Part shown: positions 31,330 through 42,131 of the stretch, piece by piece
Position numbering within the stretch: the stretch's first letter is position 1
How the letters are laid out: the number at the start of each line of letters is the position of its first letter
Source: Ascarosepion bandense
Lineage: Eukaryota > Mollusca > Cephalopoda > Sepiida > Sepiidae
Reading direction: 5' to 3'
DNA: 64,000 nt
Assembly: GCA_037127315.1 (NCBI GenBank)
Contig: JBBBDQ010001457.1
Span: 317,501 to 381,500, forward strand
Translations under genes and position numbers: made by a program
The notes under the pieces: generated by a model
Told to the model about the DNA's origin: nothing
Database searches by the model: none
What the model saw: only the letters and a program-made list of their open reading frames with translations

Positions 31330-32225
31330 GAATGAGTTAATAAATAAAAATAGCTGAATCTCTACTTTAAACATCTGACACCAACGTTTAATTCGGGAAA
31401 GGCATGAATCCATTTCTTCTTCCCTCAGCTATGAGTATAACAACAGCGCAGTCTAGGCTCTCTAGCGATAGTTGACAACCAGTCTATGAGAAGAAAACCA
31501 TAAAATTTGTCCATGTTCTTCGACTTTCAACAATTAGAATAAGAAGAAGCAAGGAATGTGTGAAACAAGAATCAAATGAAGCATCTTAGATGAACTTTGG
31601 ATATTTTAAACCTACCCATGAATAAACATATCTCACAAATGAACCAACAAATATTGGGGGGGTTACCATTAAATTTTTGAAAATTCTCCGAGAATTTATT
31701 CTTTTGCTTAATTTTAAGAATAAAATTAAGATTTCACTGATAAAACGTCGCTATCAATTACCAATGACTAGATTTCTTAGAGAAGAATTTGGTCAGGCAC
31801 CATAAATTATACACTTGATCTCATTAATTTTCTTTGCAAAACGTGAAGCAGCTTTTAATAGAAACATCTATCATTTTCGCCTTATCTCTAACTGACATAT
31901 CTCAATATACGTAAGGATAAGTATAAAAATGGATCTAAAAAGTTCTATTTGCAAAATTGCTAAAACATTTTTTTATTCTCAATACAATAAACGATGTTTT
32001 TTCATACTGTCAGAAAATCAAATGGAACCGAATAAACAGTTTAACAACTGTTAAATTTAAGTTAAATTTACATGGTACAAAGTTTGAAGAAGAGTAAGTG
32101 AGTATTATACAAGTGAGATGTTTTCACATAATCCCAAAGTAAGAAGTAAGTATTCATGAATAGTTAAATGCGTGTTGAAAATGCACTCCCACATTCTAAA
32201 TTCTTTATTCTAATATTCTAAAGAC
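31330..32225. other. Spacer, no gene recognised
   Basis: AT-rich; nothing recurring or coding recognised. Confidence 0.45.
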
Positions 32226-32711
32226 CGTCTCAGTTTGCGAAGAATCTGTAATGTGATTGATACCGACTTAGCTGACCGCCTGCAGTCACTCTCTCACCGG
32301 CGTGACGTGGCTTCCCTGTGCCTCTTCTACAAATACTTTCATGGCTTCTGCTCTGATGAACTTAAATCACTGGTGCCCCCTATGTGTGAGTTCGCACGAG
32401 ATACTAGATTGGCAACTAGGTCCCACCCTTTTACAGTGAAACCGATTAAATGTAACCGCAATTTCTACTCCAACAGCTTCTTTTCTCGCACTTCCCGCCT
32501 GTGGAATTCCCTTCCGCATGTTTGCTTCCCCGACGGCTATAAGCTCCAGGAATTTAAATGTAAGGTCAATAGACACCTCCTAACACACTAATCCTCCCAT
32601 TCTCCCCAATTCTCCCCCTATGTACATCCTAACTCGTCTATCGCCCTGTGTAACCCCCTGCGCTATAGTGGCAGTGGAATGCCTTTCTTGGTGCGACATG
32701 ATTAAAAAAAA
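32226..32711 (+). pseudogene. Non-LTR retrotransposon 3' fragment
   Basis: RRICNVIDTDLADRLQSLSH, RRDVASLCLFYKYFHGFCSD, TRLATRSHPFTVKPIKCNRN, SNSFFSRTSRLWNSLPH, then a stop and the 3' UTR with TGTAACCCCCTGCGC and poly(A). The cleanest copy of this C-terminal region, open for 118 codons (32235-32588). Confidence 0.9.
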
Positions 32712-32790
32712 AACTGAATACCTAGTAGATCGATTTTATGTGTATAAATGTCGATCATATAACCTCAATTTTGATTCAATATTTTACTTC

Positions 32791-33377
32791 GGTGCGTTGA
32801 TGTACGAGTAATGGGTTCTCGGGTCGGAATGAGAGAGAGCCTAGTTCGAATTCCACTCGAATTCGTTACATTCACTTATACACAAACTAGCAGCATAGCC
32901 CGGCGTTGCTCGGGTGTAATAAAAGCTTTAAAACTAATCCATGTTCCTGGAGCTCAGACTCTTTGGACGTTGGCATGAAAGACTAAAAAGCAATAGTTGT
33001 TTCCAGTTAAAGCAAAACCATAGACTGAAAGAAAAATGAATGGATGTAAGTCAAATTTTGATCTTCTGGTATCGATATCAAATAAGTTTTTTTTCGTCGT
33101 AAACTGAATTTGGAAGGCTAAATAAGTCCTCTGAATAAATGGTATCATGGCTGAGACTAAGAACTACAACTATACCTACTTAGAGACAAGCCTGAAGCAA
33201 AAACTAAAATAAAAGGGCTGAAAAAATACAGACATACAGGCAGATAAACAGACACACGCACAAACATCTTGCCTTTTCTATATATATATATATATATATA
33301 TATTATTTATCTGTTTATCTGCCTGTATGTCTGTATTTTTTCAGAAAAATCGATAATATATATATATTATTTTTTCC

Positions 33378-33412
<35 letters not shown>

Positions 33413-33948
33413 TTTTCAGAAAATCGTAATGTAATATATATATATATATTTTTATATATATATATCTATTTTATATATATATATAAGAACTGCAACATTG
33501 AAACTTCCAAATATCGTTTCTTATGTCTTTGTCTATGAGTGTATCAAATTTGATTAAAATCGGACTACTTCTTCTATAACCCGATTTTTTCGATTATCGA
33601 TTTTCGATATTTATCGGGGGTACCTCAACACAAAACCTAGCTAAGAACACTAGCAGGCGCTTACAGTACAACTGTGTAAATTTTCAAGAAAATCGGTTCA
33701 GCCGTTTCGAAGTCTATAGGTAACGGACACACACACACACACACACACAGACAAAGTTCCATTTATAAATAAGTTTAGATACCCTTGGAAAAGGTATTAA
33801 TCCAACTTTTCTCCTTCTATCTATCGATTGAATAACAGTAGAAATTGGGTTCTATAGCCTTGGTTGACAACCGGTCGACCGTAGAAAGTAATGGCAACCT
33901 ACTGTGGGAAAATCTTCTGCTTAGTCATGTCTCGAAAGAAACATGATT
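32791..33948 (+). mobile_element. tRNA-derived SINE interrupted by a Helitron
   Basis: Head (with TAGTTCGAATTCCACT B box) and body at 32791-32886, continuing at 33780-33948 (ACCCTTGGAAAAGGTATTAA, GGGTTCTATAGCCTTGGTT, ATGTCTCGAAAGAAACATG). Intact SINEs read CAAATACCCTTGG at this point; here CAAA and TACCC are separated by the Helitron 32887-33779 without loss or gain. Confidence 0.9.
32887..33779 (-). mobile_element. Non-autonomous Helitron-like element, copy D
   Basis: TC...CTAG ends on the minus strand, A^T target, hairpin CCCGGCGTTGCTCGGG at the 3' side. The middle (33218-33480) carries several TA runs and an inverted duplicate of the CAGACATACAGGCAGATAAA block (about 33225-33251 against 33309-33333). 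Longest copy here (893 bp). Confidence 0.92.
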
Positions 33949-34188
33949 TCCCCATCAAGTTTGACAACTGATATTCATTCACATACTTACACACATACAC
34001 AGATATATACACAATACACAGATTCACGTAACCATATATACAAGTAGACATGTGCAAGCCAATTATTCGAGAGGTTTTTTATAACACGTGTTCTAAAAAA
34101 ATCAATAGAAATTTCCAACGTATATAAACAGCACAATATACATACGAAATTATAAATGTATAAAGACATATATCATTTACACATATAC

Positions 34189-34214
34189 AGGGTGTCCATA
34201 AAGTCCCTGTATAT
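34189..34214. repeat. Short palindrome TACAGGG...CCCTGTA
   Basis: TACAGGGTGTCC...CCCTGTA forms a hairpin. CAGGGTGTCC-type ends are common in DNA-transposon termini; no element body is visible. Confidence 0.4.
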
Positions 34215-34470
34215 ATGACTGTATCTGTATGCATGTTTTTGTATAAATTTATATCAGTGGGTATCTTTCCGTGTGTTAATATATGCGCGTGAACTAACAA
34301 ATATATGTGGGTGTATTTGCTGAGATAAATATTTATTGATTGTATAAATTTATATCAGTGGGTATGTTTCTTTGTGTTAATATATGCGCGTAAACTATTT
34401 AACGAATGTATGTGAGCGTATTTGCTGAGATAAATATTTGATTGTGTAAATTTATCATATTTAATTGGAA

Positions 34471-34767
34471 TGTGCGTTGTGGTGCAGTGGATATTGGCTC
34501 GGAACGAGAAACCGGGGAGCCGAGTTCGAATTCCAGCTGAATCCATTGTATTCACTTACGCGCAAATACCCTTGGGAAAGGTATTAATCCGTCTCTTCCT
34601 CCCAGTTATGGGTTAAATAGCAGGACAGATTGGGTTCTATAGCCTTGGTCGGCAACCAGTCTACCGCAGAAAGCAATTGTGGGATAATCTTCTGCCCAGT
34701 CAGTTATGTCTCTTTCGAGACATGATCGCCCAAGCGTGTATCACGTATGGCACTTAACTGACTGACA
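34471..34767 (+). mobile_element. tRNA-derived SINE, full-length monomer
   Basis: Head TGCGTTGTGGTGCAGTGG (A box) and GAGTTCGAATTCCAG (B box), body with CCCTTGGGAAAGGTATTAA and GGGTTCTATAGCCTTGG, hairpin CATGTCTC..GAGACATG-type (here TATGTCTC), tail CACTTAACTGACTGAC. About 297 bp; a good reference copy. Confidence 0.92.
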
Positions 34768-35320
34768 ATAATAAAAATGTAGAAGAAGTAGCTTCATGGA
34801 CATGATAACTGCTAGATAATTTTTATTAGATCAGTGTGATTAATGGGCAAACGTCGGATTAAGTGCATTGACAAGGAATGAAGTAAATAATTTTTGTCAT
34901 TAAGCTACCGACTTATTGATGTACTGGCAGTATAGCCCGATTTTAAAAAATACGCAAGACATAATAAAAACGAAATTTTATCGTCCAAATTTTGTTACTA
35001 AAGAAGATCAAAGTATTTTTTATGTAAAAATTTATTTGTTTCATTGTTTTTAGAGCCTGGGTAATTTTAGTGAAAAATCTTGTTTTTCTGGAGTTAACAC
35101 GGGACCATAAATTCGTATGAGAAATTGAGGCGCCTGTTTACGCTGAAAGATATATTTGAAAATTCTTGCAAAAAACCCAATAATTGTTGGATTTTAATGA
35201 AGTTTTCAAGCTTATTAAGAAATTAATTATGTTATCTTTTAAATGTTTCTTTTTTGAAAATCTGTGTAAAGATATTTTTTATCTGTTTCCTCCCCACACT
35301 TACCTAATTTTATGATGTCT
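34768..35320. other. Spacer, no gene recognised
   Basis: AT-rich. A CTGGCAGTATAGCCCGATTT piece at about 34924-34943 resembles the Helitron 3' end (CAGTATAGCCCGG), a likely remnant. Confidence 0.45.
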
Positions 35321-35324
35321 CTAG

Positions 35325-35600
35325 AAATTCTTTTTACAATAATCCTTACGCTTTTGCTAAAAAGCTATTTACCGAGACTAAGGCTGGTAAACTCGACGTA
35401 CCGCAGAAAGAACTCGAGAAGATCCTGAGGATGATGTAATCTGATGCTTGAAAAGATGTTCCAATCACTCCTGTGAATGAGCTTCCTCGACCTCAAAATC
35501 CAAAGGTCGTGTTTAATGACAGTGGACTAAAGCTGAGGAGAACTGAACCATAGCATTGAATCGAAACCGCTGTGAACAATATTGAAGTATAAAGTCAGTG
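35325..35600 (+). pseudogene. LINE ORF fragment (region before the RT domain)
   Basis: NNPYAFAKKLFTETKAGKLD, VPQKELEKILRMM, a stop, then ITPVNELPRPQNPKVVFNDS. From memory this matches the segment between endonuclease and RT in the same LINE group as the fragment at 19.7 kb (FxK.LFE..SG.L...ELE..L). Stops and frameshift; short. Confidence 0.55.
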
Positions 35601-35841
35601 TAAAAAAAAATTATGTTCAACGAAAGGTGAATGATTCCAAAAACGGAAAAGATTTAACGAACGAGTGCATAAAAAACACCCACGCATATGCTCACCGACC
35701 ACTTATTTATATATACACGGTATTTTAGACTGTCAGAAAGACAAACAGATCTCGATATGTAAAGTCACAAGTTTATTCGCCTGAAGAGAGTCAACTTTAG
35801 ACTCGAAATACGCGTAGCGACACAAATACCATTATGGACAC

Positions 35842-35844
<3 letters not shown>

Positions 35845-35883
<39 letters not shown>

Positions 35884-35930
35884 CTACGCTTTGAACAAAA
35901 CGTTCACAGCTTCTCGCAATTTTTTCACAT

Positions 35931-35966
<36 letters not shown>
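35845..35966. repeat. (AAT)n, then (CA)n(TA)n microsatellites
   Basis: About 12 AAT units at 35845-35881, and a CA/TA run at 35932-35966. Confidence 0.95.
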
Positions 35967-36108
35967 GTCCAGTCCGTAAACGCCGAGGATAATACAACAA
36001 GATCAACTTAATATAAAATATTAAGTGTCATATCTATATAGAGAGCTCAATGAATGTTATCCAGAGCAATATGATATTTATAAAAGAAAACTCAACACGT
36101 CATTTAAA

Positions 36109-36166
36109 TTGGTTATAAATTATAATTCATTTCAATAAGCTAAATTAGCTCATTTCATCAAACCAA
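36109..36166 (-). ncRNA. Hammerhead ribozyme-like motif, left arm
   Basis: Minus strand: stem I TTGGT/ACCAA (5 pairs), core TTGATGA (C3 changed to U), long stem II AATGAGCT/AGCTTATT, GAAA, stem III TGAAT/ATTTA with loop TATA, triplet ATA directly before stem I. Only the first core base deviates. Confidence 0.62.
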
Positions 36167-36176
36167 GAATATTGTA

Positions 36177-36233
36177 GAGTCTGATGAAATGAGCTAATTT
36201 AGCTTATTCAAATGAATTATAATTTATGACCAA
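36177..36233 (+). ncRNA. Hammerhead ribozyme-like motif, right arm
   Basis: Core CTGATGA intact (36181-36187), stem II as in the left arm, but GAAA reads CAAA, the cleavage position is G instead of A, and stem I has decayed (GAGT/ACCA). Losses differ from those of the left arm. Confidence 0.5.
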
Positions 36234-36256
36234 TTTAAATGACGTGTTGAGTTTTC

Positions 36257-36259
<3 letters not shown>

Positions 36260-36302
<43 letters not shown>
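36260..36302. repeat. (TA)n microsatellite
   Basis: About 20 TA units beside inverted-repeat element 3. Confidence 0.97.
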
Positions 36303-36304
<2 letters not shown>

Positions 36305-36450
36305 ACAGACAGATCTGTTTCGCTTCCTCACAGCTCATCAGTACGGTTAGACTCCGATTCCTTTTTAACCCAGGATTGAAATCCGACCGAACTGGCGTCA
36401 GTCGGCGATTCTACCTCTGGGCTATGGGCGTTCGGTGGGAGAAGTGCAGA

Positions 36451-36451
<1 letters not shown>

Positions 36452-36499
<48 letters not shown>
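36452..36499. repeat. (TA)n microsatellite
   Basis: About 24 TA units. Confidence 0.97.
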
Positions 36500-36501
<2 letters not shown>

Positions 36502-36599
36502 GCAGTGAGTGCTGAAAAGTTCTCAGTTTAACCAAGAAGTGTTTCTACCAAAAATCTTTCTTGGTCATTTTGTGAAATTGTGTGAAACAGGTCGACCGA

Positions 36600-36840
36600 G
36601 AACTTTCAGAAGTTCCTCATTTTTTTTTTTCTGCCTATCACATAAACGTCTCTCTTTTTATGTTAATACCACTGAGAATTTCACACTTTTTCAATTAATT
36701 TTTTTTTATATACCATTCTTTTCATTCATTCTTTTCTTTTCCTTTCTGTCATTTTCAATTTTTTCTATTATTTTTATTTTATTTTATTTTTTTCTGTATT
36801 ACTTTTTCTGGGGAGATTTCCTTTCTTTTTCTATTTTTTC

Positions 36841-36876
<36 letters not shown>

Positions 36877-37190
36877 CTTTTGTTTTGTATTTCTTCAAAG
36901 TTTTATTTTTCTCTCTCCCTATTTTCTGTTTATTTCCCTCGTTGTCTCTCGTTTTCCTTTGCATTCCCTCTCCTTTTATTTTTTTAGTCTCTTTCATTCT
37001 CATATTCTTTATTAGCCTATTTTTAATTTTCCTTCTTACTTTCCTATTTCTTTTTCTTCCCGATCGTTTCGCCAATATTTTTATTATTTTTATTTCCTTT
37101 TGCTCCTTCTCTTCTTCTCCGCCTTGTTTTCTTTATTTTAATTTCCATTTTTCTATTTCTTTTTTCTTTTCTTTCTCATCCTTTCATAAC
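36600..37190 (+). repeat. Pyrimidine-rich (T/C) tract with (GT)n
   Basis: Strongly T/C-biased plus strand, containing a (GT)n run at 36844-36874. Long F/S/L-rich ORFs through it are artefacts. Confidence 0.8.
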
Positions 37191-37877
37191 TCACCAAGGA
37201 CGAAGTGTATTTTGTGACTGTTTCCCATCATAATTGGAACGTCAAAATCCAATTCGAACGCGCTACCACGTCACTCTTGCCAAAATCGAGCCTTTTTTCC
37301 GCCAATGTAATATTCAGACAGCTTGATAAATGCGGGGCTTGATAGTTGCATACGGTATATAGGTATTTGCATTTGATTGATACCGCTATTGTCGTATACC
37401 AACACCTGAGGGAGTCACTATTCCACCAGAGTAATGACCGATGGTTCAACTGCGGCAAACAACCTTCTCTTTCATTTTTACATTTATGTGTGCGTGTGTA
37501 AGTCATCTGCTTTATTTTTTTTCTTTCTACTTTTATATTTTTTTTTTCGTTATTTCTTCATATTTTTTTTTATTGTTTTTACTACTTCCAATATTCAGCG
37601 AAAACTCGATGTCAGCGTGAGAAAGTAAGACAGCTCTGTCGCTAACAAAAAGGTCCTTGTTTCTTTTTCTTTCGGAAAGAGAAGGTAAAAAAAAAGCCGC
37701 CGAGATGACATTCATGAATATTAGTCTTATTTTCTTCAGTTCTTTTTATTTTATTTTAGCTGCGCGCAAATGCAGACTGCACTTTGCTGCGAGACCAATA
37801 AACCTTGAAAATTGGTTGCGAATGAATAATGCAGAAGCGTTACAGTAACAAGGAAAAAGTAAAAAAGGCGGAAGATA

Positions 37878-38650
37878 AGGATAATTTGATCACCATCATC
37901 ATCATCATACTCGTGATCATGGTCATCATCAACATCATCATCATTACAATTGTTATAGTCATTGAAGAAACACAAAAAGGATAATTTGATCATCATCATC
38001 ATACTCGTGATCATGGTCATCATCATCATAATCATCATTACAATTGTTATAGTCATTGAAGCAACACGATAAGGATAATTTGACCATCATCACCATCATC
38101 ATTATCCTCGTGATCATGGTCATCATCATCATCATCATTACAATTGTTATAATCATGAAGCAACACAATAAGGATAATTTGATCATCATTATCATCATCA
38201 TTATCCGCGTGATCATGGTCATCATCATCATCATCATAATTACAATTGTTATAGTCATTGAAGCAACACGAAAAGGATAATTTGATCATCATCATCATAA
38301 TCGTGATCATGGTCATCATAATTACAATTGTTATAGTCATTGAAGAAACACAAAAAGGATAATTTGATCATCATCATCATCATCATCGTAATCATGATCA
38401 TCATCATCATCATTACAATTGTTACAGTCATTGAAGCAACACAAATATAATTTGACCATCATCACCATCATCATTATCCTCGTGATCATGATCATCTTCA
38501 TCATCATCATTACAATTGTTATAGTCATTGAAGCAACACAATAAGGATAATTTGATCATCATTATCATCATCATTATCCTCGTGATCATGGCCATCATCA
38601 TCATCATCATCATCATTACAATTGTTATAGTCATTGAAGCAACACGAAAA
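37878..38650. repeat. GAT/ATC-rich minisatellite, eight units
   Basis: Eight units of about 80-105 bp each carry AAGGATAATTTGA, a variable (ATC)n run, CGTGATCATGGTCATC, more (ATC)n, and TTACAATTGTTATAGTCATT, then GAAGCAACAC or GAAGAAACAC. Length differences arise in the ATC runs. The I/M/D-rich ORFs in this array are artefacts. Confidence 0.92.
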
Positions 38651-38755
38651 AGAAATAGTCACAAAAAAGAGGTTGTTATTACTGATAATGGTGTTGGTTT
38701 GTTAATGGTGTTGGTGTTTTAGCTGTAAATCCGAATAATAATTATAACAGTAATT

Positions 38756-38997
38756 AGTCAGTCAGTCAGTCGGTCAGCTAAGTGCCATACTTGATACACG
38801 CTTGGGCGATCATGTCCATTTCGATCCATGACTGACCAGGTAGATTTTCCCGCAGTAGGTTGCCATTACTTTCTGCGATAGACTGGTTGCCGACCAAGAC
38901 TATAGAATCCAATCTGCTCTGTTATTTAACCCATAACTGGACAGAAGAGGGTATTTGCGCGTAAGTGAATGCAACGAATTTAATTAGAATTCGAGTT
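38756..38997 (-). mobile_element. tRNA-derived SINE, head missing
   Basis: Tail (CAGTCAGTCAGTCGG on plus), body with AGGTTGCCATTACTTTCTG and AACCCATAACTGG; the hairpin arm is altered (GTCCATTTCGATCCATGAC) and the head ends before the A box. Confidence 0.82.
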
Positions 38998-39099
38998 ATC
39001 TTAAAACTTGCTTTGTGGCTAAGATAGTGCCAAAGGTAAAAATTAGGATACAACTTATTTCATAACTGACTGATTATTTGAGAATTTGACACAACACAA

Positions 39100-39203
39100 T
39101 CTTTTTTCGTTTTTTTTTTTTGTTTGTTTGTTTTTGTTTTTTTGTTTTTGTTTTTTGTTTTTGTTTTGTTTTGTTTGTTTGTTTGTTTTTTGTTGTTTTT
39201 TTT
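39100..39203 (+). repeat. T/G simple repeat (TTTTTG, TTTG)
   Basis: Long T-rich run with regularly spaced G. Confidence 0.9.
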
Positions 39204-40452
39204 ATATCAATAATAGTTGTTGGGGCAGGGACTAAAAATAATGAAAAATATGCAATCAAATGATTGTCGTAAAAACCTCAAAAGTAAAGAAGTAGAAGAA
39301 GAAAAAGAAGGACAAATGCCAATGAGAATCGAAAAAACAAAGCTTCAAACAAGAACGGATGAATTATCACAGAATTTTAGATTTAAAATAAACGTTGAAC
39401 AAAAATCGTTAAAGATTTCGTTATTCAAAACAGAAGGCATGCATAAGTAAGAAAATATTTTCTGTAAGAAATTCTCTAAAAATGAACAAAAAATATCGAA
39501 CAGAAAATTCTAATTTCTCGGAAGTAGGTAATAAACAAAACGGTAAGCTATACCTAGCTATTCACCGGCCGATTTATTGTTGTCTTTGACAAGTGCGGGT
39601 TTTGACGTCTATGTCCCTACAGGTGAACAAAAGAGTCAATTTTTTTTTCTTCCATGAGTGATTTTAGGGGAGAAATCAGTAGAATTGGTCAAGCAAAACG
39701 TGAACAGATGCAGAAGAATGTCACAGGATACGAAGAGGTTGTTGCCAGAGAAGATATATGGAAAAATGATAATTTCTTTTGATGGTTTTTTGTTACATCA
39801 AAACTGTTACCGAATATCAGCGAATGTGAAAAGGTATATTTTAGACATTCCAGAAATTGTCTACAATATGTAATCTGAAAGCGTCTCTATTTCTTTTTTT
39901 CTTTTATATTTATTTGTTTCCATTTATCAGTTTTTATTCTGTGCTTTGTTTCTTAGTTTCAAATCATAAGAATATGGTGAAAGGTTTACATACACAGATA
40001 TTACCATGAGAAGAAAAAATTCTAAATGTGACATAAGACTAAGAGTGAAGACGAAAATATTTGTTATTGAAGTGATATATATATATATATATCTACCATG
40101 GAATTATTTTCGCACCTCATAGGTTTTCAACAAAGCTATACAGAACGAAGGCAAATCACAAGAGACGCTGCTATTTTATTAATTGTTTATACCATGACGT
40201 AGAATTTCTTTTTTTTTTAAATTTGACTGTAGAAAGTTAGGCCTTTTGTTAACAATGAAGATTAAGAGTCTATGTTTCTGAACTAAGTAAAACATTACTT
40301 ACATAAACTGCTTTAGAGAAGCGCTCTTTAGAGAATACGCAAAGACGGAAACCATGAAAGATTTGAGGAATTATTTTGAAGTAAGGATTTTCCCGTAATC
40401 GAAAAAGCCGGAATATATTAATGCAGAAATAACAAACGAAGTTTTCTTGTAG
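39204..40452. other. Spacer, no gene recognised
   Basis: Two plus-strand frames (39217-39447, 39658-39870) are A-rich and show no domain I know. A short (TA)n lies at about 40075-40091. Confidence 0.4.
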
Positions 40453-41106
40453 AATTGGAGTAGATAGACTAAACTATCACCCGGTTTACACGTCTATTGA
40501 ACAGGTGTAGAGGCTCATCCCTTGTTCCCTGTTTAGGATGTGGTTTCCGGCTTTCTCTTTTACAATCTATTCACTCTTTTCTTTTTTTCTTTTTTTCAAT
40601 TAGAGTAGATAGACTAAACTATCACCCGGTTCACACTCCACCCACGTCTATTGAACAGGTGTAGAGGCTCATCCCTTGTTCCCTGTTTAGGATGTGGTTT
40701 CCGGCTTTCTCTTTTACAATCTTTTCACTCTTTTCTTTTTTTATTTTTTTCAAATTAGAGTAGATAGACTAAACTATCGCCCAGTTCACACTCCACTCAT
40801 GTCTATTGAACAGGTGAAGAGGCTGATCCCTTGTTTCCTGTTTAGGATGTGGTTTCCGGCTTTCTCTTTTCCAATCTTCTCACTCTTTTTTTTTTCTGCT
40901 TCTTCTCAATTGGAGTAGATAGACTAAACTATCGCCCGGTTCACACTCCACCCACGTCTATTGAACAGGTGTAGAGGCTCATCCCTTGTTCCCTGTTTAG
41001 GATGTGGTTTCCGGCTTTCTCTTTTACAGTCTATTCACTCTTACGTATCCCCCTGCACATCAGTGGCGTTACCGCCTTGCTCGGGGTGATATAATTTTTA
41101 AAAAAA
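40453..41106 (+). mobile_element. LINE 3' UTR with four-unit VNTR
   Basis: Four units of about 148-156 bp start at about 40455, 40603, 40757 and 40913, each with GAGTAGATAGACTAAACTAT, CACCCGGTT-type, GTCTATTGAACAGGT and CTGTTTAGGATGTGGTTTCC, closed by a pyrimidine run. Only the last is followed by the LINE 3' end CCCCCTGCACATCAGTGGCG, GCTCGGGGTGATATAATT. The copies at 16.3 and 31.0 kb have one unit. Confidence 0.88.
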
Positions 41107-41224
41107 TGGAGGGAGATGGTTGAATATTTATTGAATTGGTCTTGCGTGAAACATAACCAAACTTTCTACAACTTACAGGTTTTATCCAGAATTATCAAAA
41201 GGTGGATTTTGTGGAAAAATAAAA

Positions 41225-41480
41225 GTATACCTTTTGAATTGCAGTATTTACATTATTCGGACTATTTTCCTTATCTTTATTGCCATTTGTACGACGTTTC
41301 GGCCGTTGTACGCTCCGGCCTTCTTCAGGTGCTAGAAATTTCGAACCGAACCCTTTATTACGATCACTGGGGTATATGGAAATAAAATAACTAGCACCTG
41401 AAAAAGGCCGCAGTATACAACGGCCGAAACGTCGTACAAATGGCAACAAAGATTAGGACAATAGTCCGAATAATGTAAAT
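41225..41480. repeat. Head-to-head inverted repeat, Penelope/hammerhead-like arms
   Basis: Left arm (about 41243-41350, minus orientation) and right arm (41389-41478, plus) share CTAGCACCTGAAGAAGGCCG, CAACGGCCGAAACGTCGTAC, AAATGGCAA, AAAGAT and ACAATAGTCCGAATAATG. Core-like CTGAAGA, stem GGCCG/CGGCC and GAAAC are in hammerhead order in the left arm; the right arm has CTGAAAA. After GAAAC comes GTC with no room for a loop, a form I cannot judge here. Confidence 0.65.
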
Positions 41481-41499
41481 ACTGTAAATATTACCTCAT

Positions 41500-42131
41500 C
41501 TCAGAAATATAGACAAATACTAAATACCTTTTGTATGTTTAAATAGAAATTTATTAATCGAAAAGAATAACATGAATTGGTAAGAGTTAAACGTTCAATG
41601 AGAAACAGTATTAAGAAGTTAAGTGTATCAAGAGTACGTAGTAGTAACTTGTGTGGATATAGGCAGGAACGTATGTGTGTATGTACGTATGAGCGTTTAT
41701 TGTTTGGTAGGATTGCCTTTGAAGTTATCGCTCAGGATAAATGGTGAAAAGGAAGAAGGTGAGAGATAAAGAGCGAGAAAATAATATACATGTGTGCTTG
41801 ACGTTTGTCAAGGGACGTGTTAATTACGCTCGTCAACTTCTTTCTGGCGGCAGTCGAATTTGCTCCGTCTTTTACTTTCGTTTGTGGGGCTCAAAAAGGT
41901 CATTTGGGAATTCACTCCCGGATGTGATTCTGGCCTTTCCATTAGACGACGAACAAACTTCGCTTCGGCTCGCTAAAAAGGTCCGTAAAATAATTTATTT
42001 CTGATAATTGAAGATTATTTGCATTTTGCTTTTAGATGTCTCCTAGTTTTCTGTTAGCCGAAAAACATTTCACATCAAGGTGTGAAATTTTAACGAGTTT
42101 TGTTTTGTATTCGCTTTTGCCTGTGTGCTAA
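41500..42131. other. Spacer, no gene recognised
   Basis: A slightly GC-richer part (41800-41990) holds an 87-codon frame without a known domain. Confidence 0.4.

Larger units (their letters stand above)
36084..36260. mobile_element. Inverted-repeat element 3 with hammerhead-like arms
   Basis: Arms of about 80 bp (36084-36166, 36178-36260) share GAAAACTCAACACGTCATTT at their outer ends, with only about 11 bp between them. The right edge passes straight into (TA)n. Each arm folds as an outward-facing type I hammerhead. Confidence 0.75.

Noticed and set aside
34471..34767. tRNA gene call on SINE heads
   Set aside because: A and B boxes are present but the sequence does not fold as a full cloverleaf and continues into a SINE body and tail; the same is true of all other copies.
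36509..37217. Long F/S/L-rich ORFs as membrane proteins
   Set aside because: They run through a pyrimidine-rich tract and a GT microsatellite; hydrophobicity follows from T-richness.
37751..38722. Isoleucine/methionine/aspartate-rich ORFs on both strands
   Set aside because: They come from the ATC/GAT minisatellite; composition alone explains them.
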